Of a DNA stretch of 59,747 nucleotides, positions 44,986 to 52,475 are shown piece by piece. The DNA lies in contig PDPP01000020.1 in NCBI GenBank assembly GCA_002747515.1, positions 1-59,747 of the forward strand, read 5' to 3'. A model generated the notes under the pieces. It saw nothing but the letters and a program-made list of their open reading frames with translations, did no database searches and was not told where the DNA came from. A program made the translations under genes and the position numbers. This DNA is from Candidatus Moraniibacteriota bacterium. Its GTDB lineage: Bacteria; Patescibacteriota; Minisyncoccia; Moranbacterales; GCA-2747515. Within the stretch, counting starts at the first letter, position 1. Each line of letters opens with the position of its first letter.

Positions 44986-45722
44986 AAAATAAGTATTGGT
45001 TGAAAAATAAGCCAATTGCACATCGTGGACTATGGACTGAAAATATTCCTGAAAATTCTTTTTTTGCTTTTGAAAATGCTATAGAAAATGGTTGGTCAAT
45101 TGAGCTGGATGTACAAATGACATCTGATGGTAAATTAGTTGTTTTTCATGACTGGAAAATTGATCGTATGACTGATATGAAAGGCAAAATCACAAAAATA
45201 TCATCAAAAAACATTTCGAATGTATATTTAGGAAATACTAAACAAAAAATTCCATTTTTTGTAGATTTGTTGGATTTTGTGGATGGTCGCGTTCCAATTC
45301 TTATTGAAATGAAATATCGTGGATTTAGAAAAAAAACATACATTGAAAATCTTTTTTCAGCACTTGAAGGGTATGAGGGAAAATATGCACTTTCTTCTTT
45401 TAATCCATTTCTCGTAAAACAAGCAAAGGAAAAATTTGGGAATATTTTATGCGGTCAAAATTTTTCTGACTATAAGGAGTCGGGGTTCATTATTGGACGA
45501 TTGAAAAAAGCAAGCGTATATTTTTTGTGGAAGATGAGTTTGCATATTCCAGATTTTATCGTTTGTTGTGCTTCAATGATTCCGAATGCATATATTGAAC
45601 AAATTACAAAGAAAGAGAAGTTGCCATTACTAGTATGGGCGATTAAAGATAAAAAGGAATATATACAAAAAAAACAATATATAGATAATTATATTTTTGA
45701 TCAAAAAATATTTGAGATTTGA
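44982..45722 (+). CDS. Glycerophosphodiester phosphodiesterase
   Basis: 246 residues. Hydrolyses glycerophosphodiesters to glycerol-3-phosphate and an alcohol. The TIM-barrel signature is PIAHRGLWTENIPENS, IELDVQMTSDGKLVVFHDWKIDRMT (His-Arg, Glu-x-Asp, His). Further blocks VPILIEMKYRG and YALSSFNPFLV fit. No signal peptide, so it likely works inside, perhaps in lipid salvage. Operon with nth and the small membrane protein. Confidence 0.92.
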   Translation: MKNKYWLKNKPIAHRGLWTENIPENSFFAFENAIENGWSIELDVQMTSDGKLVVFHDWKIDRMTDMKGKITKISSKNISNVYLGNTKQKIPFFVDLLDFVDGRVPILIEMKYRGFRKKTYIENLFSALEGYEGKYALSSFNPFLVKQAKEKFGNILCGQNFSDYKESGFIIGRLKKASVYFLWKMSLHIPDFIVCCASMIPNAYIEQITKKEKLPLLVWAIKDKKEYIQKKQYIDNYIFDQKIFEI

Positions 45723-45773
45723 AGAAAAATTATTTTTTACACAAAATAAAGATTGGGAAAATGTATTTGATAA

Positions 45774-45813
45774 AAAAACAGAATTTTGTTTTTATGAATA
45801 AAATTCTGTTTTT
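45774..45813. terminator. Perfect 14-bp terminator after the GDPD gene
   Basis: AAAAACAGAATTTT (45774-45787)/AAAATTCTGTTTTT (45800-45813), usable on both strands. Confidence 0.8.
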
Positions 45814-45863
45814 ACATTTGATAATACAAAAATAGGGATTGTATATTTTTTGGTTTTTTAATA

Positions 45864-46160
45864 TTATTTCACGATATTTTTAATACGTTCAGCTTCTTGT
45901 TCAAGCGTAGGAGATTCTTCGTATTCTCCATGATGTCGTGTATCATCGCCATATGTATGTTTTTTTTGATCGATGTGAAAGCTGACGTGCAAGTCGCGTC
46001 CTTTGAGTGTGACATACATGTGAAATCGCGGATAACCAGCGCGTGCCATGATACGCACAAAACTCATCTCACCTTGGTCAGTGTAATGTTGAAAGGTGTA
46101 CCCAGCACGACGTAGTGCTGTTGTGGGATTTGTTGAGAGATTTTCGATGATAAAACGCAT
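45864..46160 (-). CDS. Conserved small protein, CPR-type
   Basis: 98 residues. LRRAGYTFQHYTDQGEMSFVRIM, RAGYPRFHMYVTLKG and VSFHIDQKKHTYG...HHGEYEESP...EQEAERIKNI form the pattern of a short hypothetical family I associate with Patescibacteria genomes (D-Q-K-K and H-x-G-E-Y conserved). Beta-rich, soluble, function unknown. Divergent from the TrpR-like gene. Confidence 0.7.
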   Translation of the reverse strand: MRFIIENLSTNPTTALRRAGYTFQHYTDQGEMSFVRIMARAGYPRFHMYVTLKGRDLHVSFHIDQKKHTYGDDTRHHGEYEESPTLEQEAERIKNIVK

Positions 46161-46239
46161 AATTTTAGTACATATAATGTATTTGACAGTATATCATATA
46201 CCCAGTAGGCATTCAAAGATGTAATATTGAAATTCAGTT

Positions 46240-46282
46240 TTGACAAAAATTGCGAGTATGATATACTTTATTTAGATAAAGT
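46240..46282 (+). promoter_or_regulatory. Promoter and putative operator of the TrpR-like gene
   Basis: TTGACA (46240-46245), 16-nt spacer, TATACT (46262-46267) preceded by TGA. A perfect inverted repeat ACTTTAT-TTAG-ATAAAGT (46265-46282) starts inside the -10 and covers the start point, a good site for autorepression. Confidence 0.6.
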
Positions 46283-46301
46283 GATATAATAAAATACAGT
46301 G

Positions 46302-46622
46302 ATGAAATGGGACAATAAAAAAACGGAAGAATTGATTAATGTAATTTTGCTTTTGGAAAATAAAAAAGAAGCAAAAACTTTTTTGCGTGATCTTTTGACT
46401 GCTTCTGAAATAGCAGAGTTGAGTAATCGTTGGCGAGCGGCGCAAATGTTATCACAAAAAATTCCTTATACCAAAGTTGAAAAAGAGACGGGGCTTTCTT
46501 CTACGACGGTAGCGCGCGTTTCGCGTTGGTTGCAAAAAGGAAAAGGAGGTTACAAGGCGATGATTACTAAGGTAAATGCACTTCATCATAGCTCTTCCTC
46601 TTTCGAGAAAGGGTTGGATTGA
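46302..46622 (+). CDS. TrpR/YerC-like helix-turn-helix regulator
   Basis: 106 residues from ATG 46302 (a GTG sits directly before it). All-helical TrpR-superfamily fold: FLRDLLTASEIAELSNRWRAAQML, then the HTH IPYTKVEKETGLSSTTVARVSRWLQKGKGGY (quoted: KVEKETGLSSTTVARVSRWL). Similar to YerC/YecD proteins, which lack tryptophan genes nearby. It probably represses its own promoter at the 46265-46282 repeat. Ser-rich tail overlaps the terminator. Confidence 0.88.
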   Translation: MKWDNKKTEELINVILLLENKKEAKTFLRDLLTASEIAELSNRWRAAQMLSQKIPYTKVEKETGLSSTTVARVSRWLQKGKGGYKAMITKVNALHHSSSSFEKGLD

Positions 46623-46676
46623 TTGTGTGTAATGATTAGTCAATATAACTCTTTCTCGGTAGAGGAAGAGTTTTTT
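46592..46676 (+). terminator. Long imperfect hairpin overlapping the TrpR-like stop
   Basis: 46592-46615 (CTCTTCCTCTTTCGAGAAAG...) pairs with 46647-46670 (...CTTTCTCGGTAGAGGAAGAG) with a few mismatches, then TTTTTT. The left arm is coding. Confidence 0.75.
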
Positions 46677-46777
46677 AATACAGTAACAGAAATCAAAGGG
46701 AAGTGATTTTTCCTACTAGCAAGAAAGATTTATATTGGAAAAAATGTTTATTTTAAACCTAAAAAAGGAGAAGTAAA

Positions 46778-47290
46778 ATGACTATTGAGATTAGAAATGC
46801 AATTGGAATTGAACAATCTGCGCTCGAAAGTTGTGCAAAATTGTATTGTGATATTTGGCGCGAGCCACCATGGAATGAAGATTTTTGGAAAGAGGAGAAT
46901 GTATTGATTGATATGGAAAAGCAGTTGCAAAAGGATGATGCAAGGGCTTATTTCGCGCTTTGTGATGAAAAAGTCGTTGGTTTTACTTGGGGATATATTG
47001 TATCGCCTAATGAGATGAACGTTATTTCAAACACTGATTTTTGGTCAGGAGAGGATCTTTTCTATATCGATGAGTTAGCGGTTAAGAAAGGTTTTCGTTC
47101 CAAGGGATTAGGTAAACAATTAACTCTCCAAATCATTTCAGGCTTAAAACACAACGCGGTTTTGAGAACGGACCAAAAAGCTCAAGCGGCCAGAGAAGTG
47201 TATCGCAATTGCGGATTCTCTGAATTGCCAGTTATTGATGGAGTGCATGCTAGTCGTAGTTATTGGATTAGAAAGCTTAAATTAACCTAA
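46778..47290 (+). CDS. GNAT acetyltransferase
   Basis: 170 residues. AYFALCDEKVVGFTWGYIV (strand 2-4), FYIDELAVKKGFRSKGLGKQL (acetyl-CoA loop R-S-K-G-L-G), RTDQKAQAAREVYRNCGFSELPV. Shine-Dalgarno AAAAGGAGA. Substrate unknown. Unrelated in detail to the 7032 GNAT. Confidence 0.85.
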   Translation: MTIEIRNAIGIEQSALESCAKLYCDIWREPPWNEDFWKEENVLIDMEKQLQKDDARAYFALCDEKVVGFTWGYIVSPNEMNVISNTDFWSGEDLFYIDELAVKKGFRSKGLGKQLTLQIISGLKHNAVLRTDQKAQAAREVYRNCGFSELPVIDGVHASRSYWIRKLKLT

Positions 47291-47296
47291 ATACCG

Positions 47297-47324
47297 AGGG
47301 GAGCGAAAAAAATCTCGCTCCCCT
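47297..47324. terminator. GC-rich hairpin after the GNAT gene
   Basis: AGGGGAGCGA (47297-47306)/TCGCTCCCCT (47315-47324), perfect 10-bp stem, no T run. Confidence 0.55.
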
Positions 47325-47353
47325 AATCACTAAAATAATTTATTTAATGAAAA

Positions 47354-48067
47354 ATGATGAAAAAAATATTAGTTATTATTGCCACACATGGCGATGAAAA
47401 AATTGGCGGAGAAATTGTAAAAATGTTATTGCAGTCATCGTGCAAAAATGACTTTGATTATATAATTGGCAATCCTAGGGCATATGAAAAAAATACTCGC
47501 TTCATTGATGTGGATTTAAATCGGAATTATCCTGGCAGTATTTTTTCTGATTGTTATGAAGTAAAAAGAGCGGCTATTAATATGCAAAAAATACGAGGCT
47601 ATGATTATATTATTGATTTGCATGAGGCTAGCCAAGGTGAAGATGATTTTATTATCGTTCCCAAAAAAACTTTTCCAAAGAAAATTCCTTGGAATATTAT
47701 TGACATGGAAAAAGTGCTTCTGTGGCCTGACCCCACAGGACCATTGGGTGGAGTGGTTGAAAATGCAGTGGAGCTAGAATTTGGCACGAAATCACGTGAT
47801 AGAAAAATGGTAATATCTAAAGGGGCAAGAATTGTGGAAAAATTTATCACAGATGTTAATAGTAATCAGTTGATTGAGAATAAGAAACAGGTAGTTTATC
47901 TGGTTTACGGAAAGATAAAAGTAAAAGATGGAATGAATTTGGAAAAAGAAAATGTGTTACAGGATTTTCAAAAAATTATGTATAGAGGGGAGTTTTTTTA
48001 TCCACTGTTGGTCAATCAGTATCTCAAAGAGGGCATTTTATGCTATAAGATGCAGAAGGAAGTATGA
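47354..48067 (+). CDS. Succinylglutamate desuccinylase/aspartoacylase-like zinc hydrolase
   Basis: 237 residues, M14-like. Zinc ligands are in IIATHGDEKIGGEIV (His, Glu) and IIDLHEASQGED (His); DLNRNYPG is the substrate-binding Asn-Arg block; AVELEFGTKS carries the probable catalytic Glu. It removes an acyl group from a small amide or peptide. Start at 47354 or 47357. No operon partner. Confidence 0.85.
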   Translation: MMKKILVIIATHGDEKIGGEIVKMLLQSSCKNDFDYIIGNPRAYEKNTRFIDVDLNRNYPGSIFSDCYEVKRAAINMQKIRGYDYIIDLHEASQGEDDFIIVPKKTFPKKIPWNIIDMEKVLLWPDPTGPLGGVVENAVELEFGTKSRDRKMVISKGARIVEKFITDVNSNQLIENKKQVVYLVYGKIKVKDGMNLEKENVLQDFQKIMYRGEFFYPLLVNQYLKEGILCYKMQKEV

Positions 48068-48148
48068 TATTTTAGAGCATTCATTTCTTATGGATTAAAA
48101 AGTGTCATTTTCAATATATTTTCGGATAGTTGTCTTATATGCCTACTT

Positions 48149-49606
48149 CTACTGCACCCAGTGTTTCTTTTTGAATTGTGCATCGTCTTCTTTGCGCTTT
48201 TCTGCGATTTTTTCTTGTGCGAGATGTTGCAGGGTGGTGAGGTTTTCATTTTTGAGTGCATGTGCACGTTCTGAGAGGTGTGCGAGTGTGTTTTTTGTCG
48301 GGTCTTCGATGACTTCAGCGAGGAGCACATCGAGTACAGCGCCAATTTGTGGTCCGGGTGCGAAATCGAGATCTTTAATCATGATATTTCCGTTAAGTTT
48401 GAGCATTTTAACACTCACAGGATCATTGGATACTTTGTCTACCATGTATTCGAAGTGTCGTAATTTATATGGCTTTGCTTTTGCTACACCTGAACCAAGT
48501 CTGTCTCCAATGCGTACATCCATAAGATCTTTCATGTTTTCAATGCCTACTTTTTTTATGATGCGACGTACAGCTGTTTCTGTGACCTCATCGACATTGT
48601 AATAGAACATGTGATTGCGGACGAGAAGGACTGTTTTATCTATAATTTTTTTTGGAAAACGCATTCTTTTCATGAGATTTTTTGTGAGACGTGCACTGAT
48701 GTATTCATGATTATAAAAAGTACAATCACGTCCCTTGCCTTTTTTTGATTCTGGTTTTCCAATGTCATGAAAAAGTGTTGCGAGACGCACTTCTAATTTA
48801 TTGCTTGGACAATTTTGTAGTGAAAGGAGATTATGATCCCAGACAGTTAGTGTATGGTGGTGATTTTGTTCGACACCAATGCCAATTTCAAGTTCTGGTA
48901 AAAAATGTGTGAGCAGTCCTGTGTCATGAAGTGTATCTATACCATGAGCAGGGTGGTGACTTTTAACAATATGTATAAATTCATCACGAATACGCTCCAT
49001 TGAAACATGTGTGAGAAGAGTGTTTTTTTCTGAGATTGCTTTGAAGGTTTTTTCTTCGATTGTGAAATGAAGCTCAGCAGCAAAACGTACTGCACGCATC
49101 ATGCGAAGTGCATCTTCATCAAAACGTTCAAATGGATTACCAACGGCACGAATTATTTTTTTTTCAATATCTGCTTGACCGCCAAATGGATCAATTAAAT
49201 TATTATTTACATCAAGTGCAAGAGCATTCATTGTAAAATCTCTACGGGAAAGATCTTCTTCAAGTGTCTCAGAAAACTGCACTTCGTCAGGGCGACGTCG
49301 GTCAGAATAAGTAGATTCAATACGATATGTTGTTACTTCTATAACATCATGTTCTCTATCGGATTTACCAAATGGGAGAAATGGTTTCACTTTTACTCCA
49401 ACAGTGCCAAAATTATTTTCATAAAAACTGTCAGGAAAAATTTCTTGCACTTTTTCAGGTCGTGCGTTTGTTGTGATATCCCAATCTTTTGGATTGCGAT
49501 TTAGCGTGAGGTCACGTACACAACCGCCAACAATGTATGCATCAAAGCCAGCATTATTTAATGCTGTAAGTACGTCTTTTACTTCTTGTGGTATTTTTGT
49601 AATCAT
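48149..49606 (-). CDS. cca: CCA-adding/poly(A) polymerase-type tRNA nucleotidyltransferase with HD domain
   Basis: 485 residues. Class II nucleotidyltransferase: AYIVGGCVRDLTLNRNPKDWDITTNA with G-G-x-V-R-D and D-x-D, then RRDFTMNALALD, ERFDEDALRMMRAVRFAAEL. The HD domain (ATLFHDIGKP) follows. The tRNA-Gly in this window lacks an encoded CCA, so an enzyme like this is needed. No Shine-Dalgarno; TATTATACA ends ~7 nt before the ATG on the minus strand, so the mRNA is probably leaderless. Confidence 0.95.
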   Translation of the reverse strand: MITKIPQEVKDVLTALNNAGFDAYIVGGCVRDLTLNRNPKDWDITTNARPEKVQEIFPDSFYENNFGTVGVKVKPFLPFGKSDREHDVIEVTTYRIESTYSDRRRPDEVQFSETLEEDLSRRDFTMNALALDVNNNLIDPFGGQADIEKKIIRAVGNPFERFDEDALRMMRAVRFAAELHFTIEEKTFKAISEKNTLLTHVSMERIRDEFIHIVKSHHPAHGIDTLHDTGLLTHFLPELEIGIGVEQNHHHTLTVWDHNLLSLQNCPSNKLEVRLATLFHDIGKPESKKGKGRDCTFYNHEYISARLTKNLMKRMRFPKKIIDKTVLLVRNHMFYYNVDEVTETAVRRIIKKVGIENMKDLMDVRIGDRLGSGVAKAKPYKLRHFEYMVDKVSNDPVSVKMLKLNGNIMIKDLDFAPGPQIGAVLDVLLAEVIEDPTKNTLAHLSERAHALKNENLTTLQHLAQEKIAEKRKEDDAQFKKKHWVQ

Positions 49607-49743
49607 ATGTTATGTATAATAGCGTAAAAATGGGATAAAAGCTATATTTTTATGGCATTATACATTTTTTATATAATGTCACAAAAAAATACAAGTGTAT
49701 TTTTTTGTGAATTGATTTTAATTAAAAAATAATACCCGAGCTA

Positions 49744-49772
49744 TTGACTTATTTTGTAGTATGATATACGAT
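49744..49772 (+). promoter_or_regulatory. Promoter for the PEP-CTERM gene
   Basis: TTGACT (49744-49749), 17-nt spacer, TACGAT (49767-49772) within TGATATACGAT. Leader ~100 nt with AAAAGGAGG at ~49811. Confidence 0.5.
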
Positions 49773-49879
49773 AGATTATCGCAACTTAACAATATAAGCT
49801 CACACAAAAAAAGGAGGTTAATAAAAATTACGTGAGCAAAAGAAGGAAAAAATAAAATTCAAACTGATGGAGAAAGACA

Positions 49880-50479
49880 GTGAGAAAAATTAACGTTTTA
49901 CTTTTAAGTGCAGTCTTTGTTTTTTTGGCTCAATCTGCACAAGCAATCGGGTTTGATTTTTTCAGTAGTGAAGAAATCTTTTTTGAGAATATTGAAGAAG
50001 AGGCTGAATACGAATCCAGTTTTGGTCTCTTTGACATGAATAATCCACAGAATACCTTTGAGGTGTTTTCGTGGACGGAAGAGGTTGGTGCACAGCGTCT
50101 TGTTTCAGCTGCGGAGTGGACACCACTAAAGACAGGATTTGGCCTGTATTATGACGTGCACACAGGCGGAATCAATGATTTCTCTGCTGACTATAGATGG
50201 TTTTCTAACAGCTCTTTAAATCAAAGATCTGATGGAACGCCTTTTGATGTCGGAGAGGAGCACGTTCGTGTGAGTCTAGAAAGTAAAAATTTGTTGCTTT
50301 CCTTTTTAGACGACCAGATCACATCGTATACAACAGACAGAGATTATACGGATATGACTGTTGCAGTAATATCAAAAGATATTCAGACGATTGCTCCAGT
50401 ACCAGAACCTACAACTATCCTGTTGTTTGGAACTGGTCTTGCAGGACTTGCAGCTGTAAGTCGTAGGAAACGCAAATAA
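49880..50479 (+). CDS. Secreted PEP-CTERM sorting-signal protein
   Basis: 199 residues, GTG start with GGAG 8 nt upstream. Signal peptide (INVLLLSAVFVFLAQSAQA) and a C-terminal PEP-CTERM: VPEPTTILLFGTGLAGLA then AVSRRKRK (174-199), that is the VPEP motif, a hydrophobic helix and an Arg/Lys tail. This is the signal recognised by exosortase. The middle (~22-170) is acidic, Phe-rich, predicted beta, with no Cys. Substrate role unknown; no exosortase in the window. Confidence 0.88.
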   Translation: MRKINVLLLSAVFVFLAQSAQAIGFDFFSSEEIFFENIEEEAEYESSFGLFDMNNPQNTFEVFSWTEEVGAQRLVSAAEWTPLKTGFGLYYDVHTGGINDFSADYRWFSNSSLNQRSDGTPFDVGEEHVRVSLESKNLLLSFLDDQITSYTTDRDYTDMTVAVISKDIQTIAPVPEPTTILLFGTGLAGLAAVSRRKRK

Positions 50480-50508
50480 TTCTAAAAAGACTAGTCTGTA
50501 GAATTACT

Positions 50509-50542
50509 AAGTCTGATATGTAATACATATCAGACTTTTTTT
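50509..50542 (+). terminator. Terminator after the PEP-CTERM gene
   Basis: AAGTCTGATATGTA (50509-50522)/TACATATCAGACTT (50524-50537) then TTTTTTC. Confidence 0.85.
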
Positions 50543-50543
50543 C

Positions 50544-50572
50544 TTGACAAAATATAGTTTTGGGTATATATT
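50544..50572 (+). promoter_or_regulatory. Promoter for DUF5320-DUF134
   Basis: TTGACA (50544-50549), 17-nt spacer, TATATT (50567-50572). Confidence 0.65.
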
Positions 50573-50602
50573 CATATTATAATTATATAATACATAAAAT
50601 AT

Positions 50603-50788
50603 ATGCCACAAAAAGATGGTACAGGACCACAAGGAAAGGGTCCACGAACTGGGCGTGCTATGGGTACATGCAGTTCAAAAAAGGAAAATGTTCAGAAACA
50701 AAATGAACAACCATCCCAATCACCAAGAGATGGACGTGGTGCAGGGAAGGGCTGCAGTCGTGGATACAGAGTACGAAATAATTTTTAA
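50603..50788 (+). CDS. DUF5320-like small protein
   Basis: 61 residues: MPQKDGTGPQGKGPRTGRAMGTC resembles the M-P-G-x-D-G-T-G-P-x-G-x-G-P-x-T-G-R start of DUF5320 proteins, which usually neighbour DUF134 and NifX/Fe-Mo-cofactor-like genes. Gly/Arg/Lys-rich, likely disordered. Two Cys. Eighteen nucleotides before DUF134. Confidence 0.75.
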   Translation: MPQKDGTGPQGKGPRTGRAMGTCSSKKENVQKQNEQPSQSPRDGRGAGKGCSRGYRVRNNF

Positions 50789-50806
50789 CTTTCTCGTATT
50801 CAAACT

Positions 50807-51085
50807 ATGCCACGACCACGTAAACGACGATGTATTCGCAGTGTACCGAAAGCGTTTTTTTATAAGCCACACGGCGTGTCACTGCGTCAGTTAGAAATTG
50901 TCGAGTTGTCTTTGGATGAATATGAGGCACTCCGATTGAAAAATGTAGAACAACTAGACCAAACAACATGTGCACAACACATGAACATCTCCCAAAGTAC
51001 ATTTCAGCGGATCCTCACTGTCGCCATGCAAAAAGTCAGCACAGCAATTGTCCAAGGCAAAGCAATTCGCATCGCACAAAAATAA
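50807..51085 (+). CDS. DUF134 helix-turn-helix protein
   Basis: 92 residues. PRPRKRRCIRSVPKAFFYKPHGVS, ELSLDEYEALRLKNVEQLDQTTCAQHMNISQSTFQRIL (quoted: LSLDEYEALRLKN) is the DUF134 (UPF0251) signature, with a C-terminal HTH (AQHMNISQSTFQRILTVAM). Probable transcription factor. Paired with DUF5320. Confidence 0.92.
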   Translation: MPRPRKRRCIRSVPKAFFYKPHGVSLRQLEIVELSLDEYEALRLKNVEQLDQTTCAQHMNISQSTFQRILTVAMQKVSTAIVQGKAIRIAQK

Positions 51086-51119
51086 AAAACACCGTTTTGT
51101 AACGGTGTTTTTTTGGTGA
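51084..51119 (+). repeat. 36-nt direct repeat (terminator), copy 1
   Basis: Identical over 36 nt to 52438-52473. Contains the hairpin AACACCGTT (51088-51096)/AACGGTGTT (51101-51109) with TTTTTTT, the DUF134 terminator. Confidence 0.9.
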
Positions 51120-51303
51120 CGGATTTTGATGGCATGTTTAAAAAATACACAATATTTTTTTAATAATGAATGTTTGTTTTTTGTTGACAATGAAACAATC
51201 TCAAGTTACTTTTTAATAAAGTAATTTTTTAACGCAGGTTTTTGAAAGAGGAGAAAATATTTAGCGTTATCCTTTTGATTCCTAAAGAATAAAATCAAAA
51301 TTT

Positions 51304-52419
51304 ATGTATATTATCGATAAAGATGAGAATAAGTTGAATGAGGTAAATGTTGTGACTTTTGCTGAGGCGGGTTTTAAAGAGCGAAAAAATTTGCAAGAAT
51401 GGATTGCAAAAGATCCAACATGTCTTGGAGAAGAATTATTGATTATTCAAAAAGAATTTTCCGGTTTTGACGAAACAAAAGAAAGGCTGGATTTGCTGGC
51501 TTTGGACAAATCTGGCAATCTCGTGATTATTGAAAATAAGCTTGATAGCACGGGAAAAGATGTGGTGTGGCAAGCGCTGAAATATGTTTCATATTGTTCC
51601 AGTTTATCAGTGGAAGATATCGAAAATATTTATGAAGAATATCTTGGAAAGATTAATTCTAAAGATGATGCAAAGGAGATGCTCTCAGATTTTTTTGACG
51701 GAGAGGAATATGAAGAGAAAATTAATATTGGATACTCTCAAAGGATGATTTTGGTTTCTGGTAATTATCGAAAAGAAGTCACATCAACCGTAATATGGCT
51801 ATTGAATAATGGAATTGATGTAACGTGTTTTAAAGCAACACCATATAAGATAGGGGAAAATTATGTCATTGATTTTAGGCAAATTATTCCCCTTAAAGAT
51901 GCGGAAGAATATATCATTAAAATTGCAGAAAAACAAAAAAAAGAAACCTTAAATCAAAGGGTTCGTGGTTCACAACAGGAAAAGATGAAGGTATTTTGGA
52001 GTGAATTTTTAGAGGCGTCAAGTAAATTAGAACAGACAAAACACTTAACCGAAAACTTAACTGCAAGGCCTGCAACGTGGATTTCGGTTAGTTTGGGCAA
52101 ACAGGGCATAACACTTAATCTTGTTGTTTCTGGAAAATATGCTCGTGCTGAAATATATATTACTTGTGGTGATAGAGATATAAACAAAAGAATTTTTGAT
52201 ACTTTTGAAAAAGAAAAAGAAAAAATAGAACAGGAAGTTGGATTTAATCTTACATGGGAAAGGATGGACAACAAGGTAACGTCACGCATTAAAAGAGAAA
52301 ATAATACATTAAGTGTTTACAAAAAAGAAGATTATCCAGAAGCAATAGAGTTTTTGCTCGAGAGCTTGGAAAAAATGCAACCAGTTTTTGCAAAATATGT
52401 AGAAAAACTCGATATATAA
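51304..52419 (+). CDS. DUF4268 protein with an N-terminal PD-(D/E)xK nuclease-like domain
   Basis: 371 residues. The N-terminal RLDLLALDKSGNLVIIENKLD has Asp63 and Glu77-x-Lys79, the PD-(D/E)xK core, similar to NucS/DUF91 restriction-like nucleases. The C-terminal half (from ~230; KVFWSEFLEAS, ATWISVSLGKQGITLNLVVS, RAEIYITCGD, TWERMDNKVTSRIK) is a DUF4268 (PF14088). Probably a nuclease, perhaps a defence or solitary restriction-type gene. Between two copies of the same terminator. Confidence 0.82.
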   Translation: MYIIDKDENKLNEVNVVTFAEAGFKERKNLQEWIAKDPTCLGEELLIIQKEFSGFDETKERLDLLALDKSGNLVIIENKLDSTGKDVVWQALKYVSYCSSLSVEDIENIYEEYLGKINSKDDAKEMLSDFFDGEEYEEKINIGYSQRMILVSGNYRKEVTSTVIWLLNNGIDVTCFKATPYKIGENYVIDFRQIIPLKDAEEYIIKIAEKQKKETLNQRVRGSQQEKMKVFWSEFLEASSKLEQTKHLTENLTARPATWISVSLGKQGITLNLVVSGKYARAEIYITCGDRDINKRIFDTFEKEKEKIEQEVGFNLTWERMDNKVTSRIKRENNTLSVYKKEDYPEAIEFLLESLEKMQPVFAKYVEKLDI

Positions 52420-52437
52420 TTAAAATACACATTTTGC

Positions 52438-52473
52438 AAAAAACACCGTTTTGTAACGGTGTTTTTTTGGTGA
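52438..52473. repeat. 36-nt direct repeat (terminator), copy 2
   Basis: Second exact copy, here the shared terminator of the DUF4268 gene (+) and infB (-). The repeat start points are 1354 nt apart. Confidence 0.9.
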
Positions 52474-52475
52474 TG

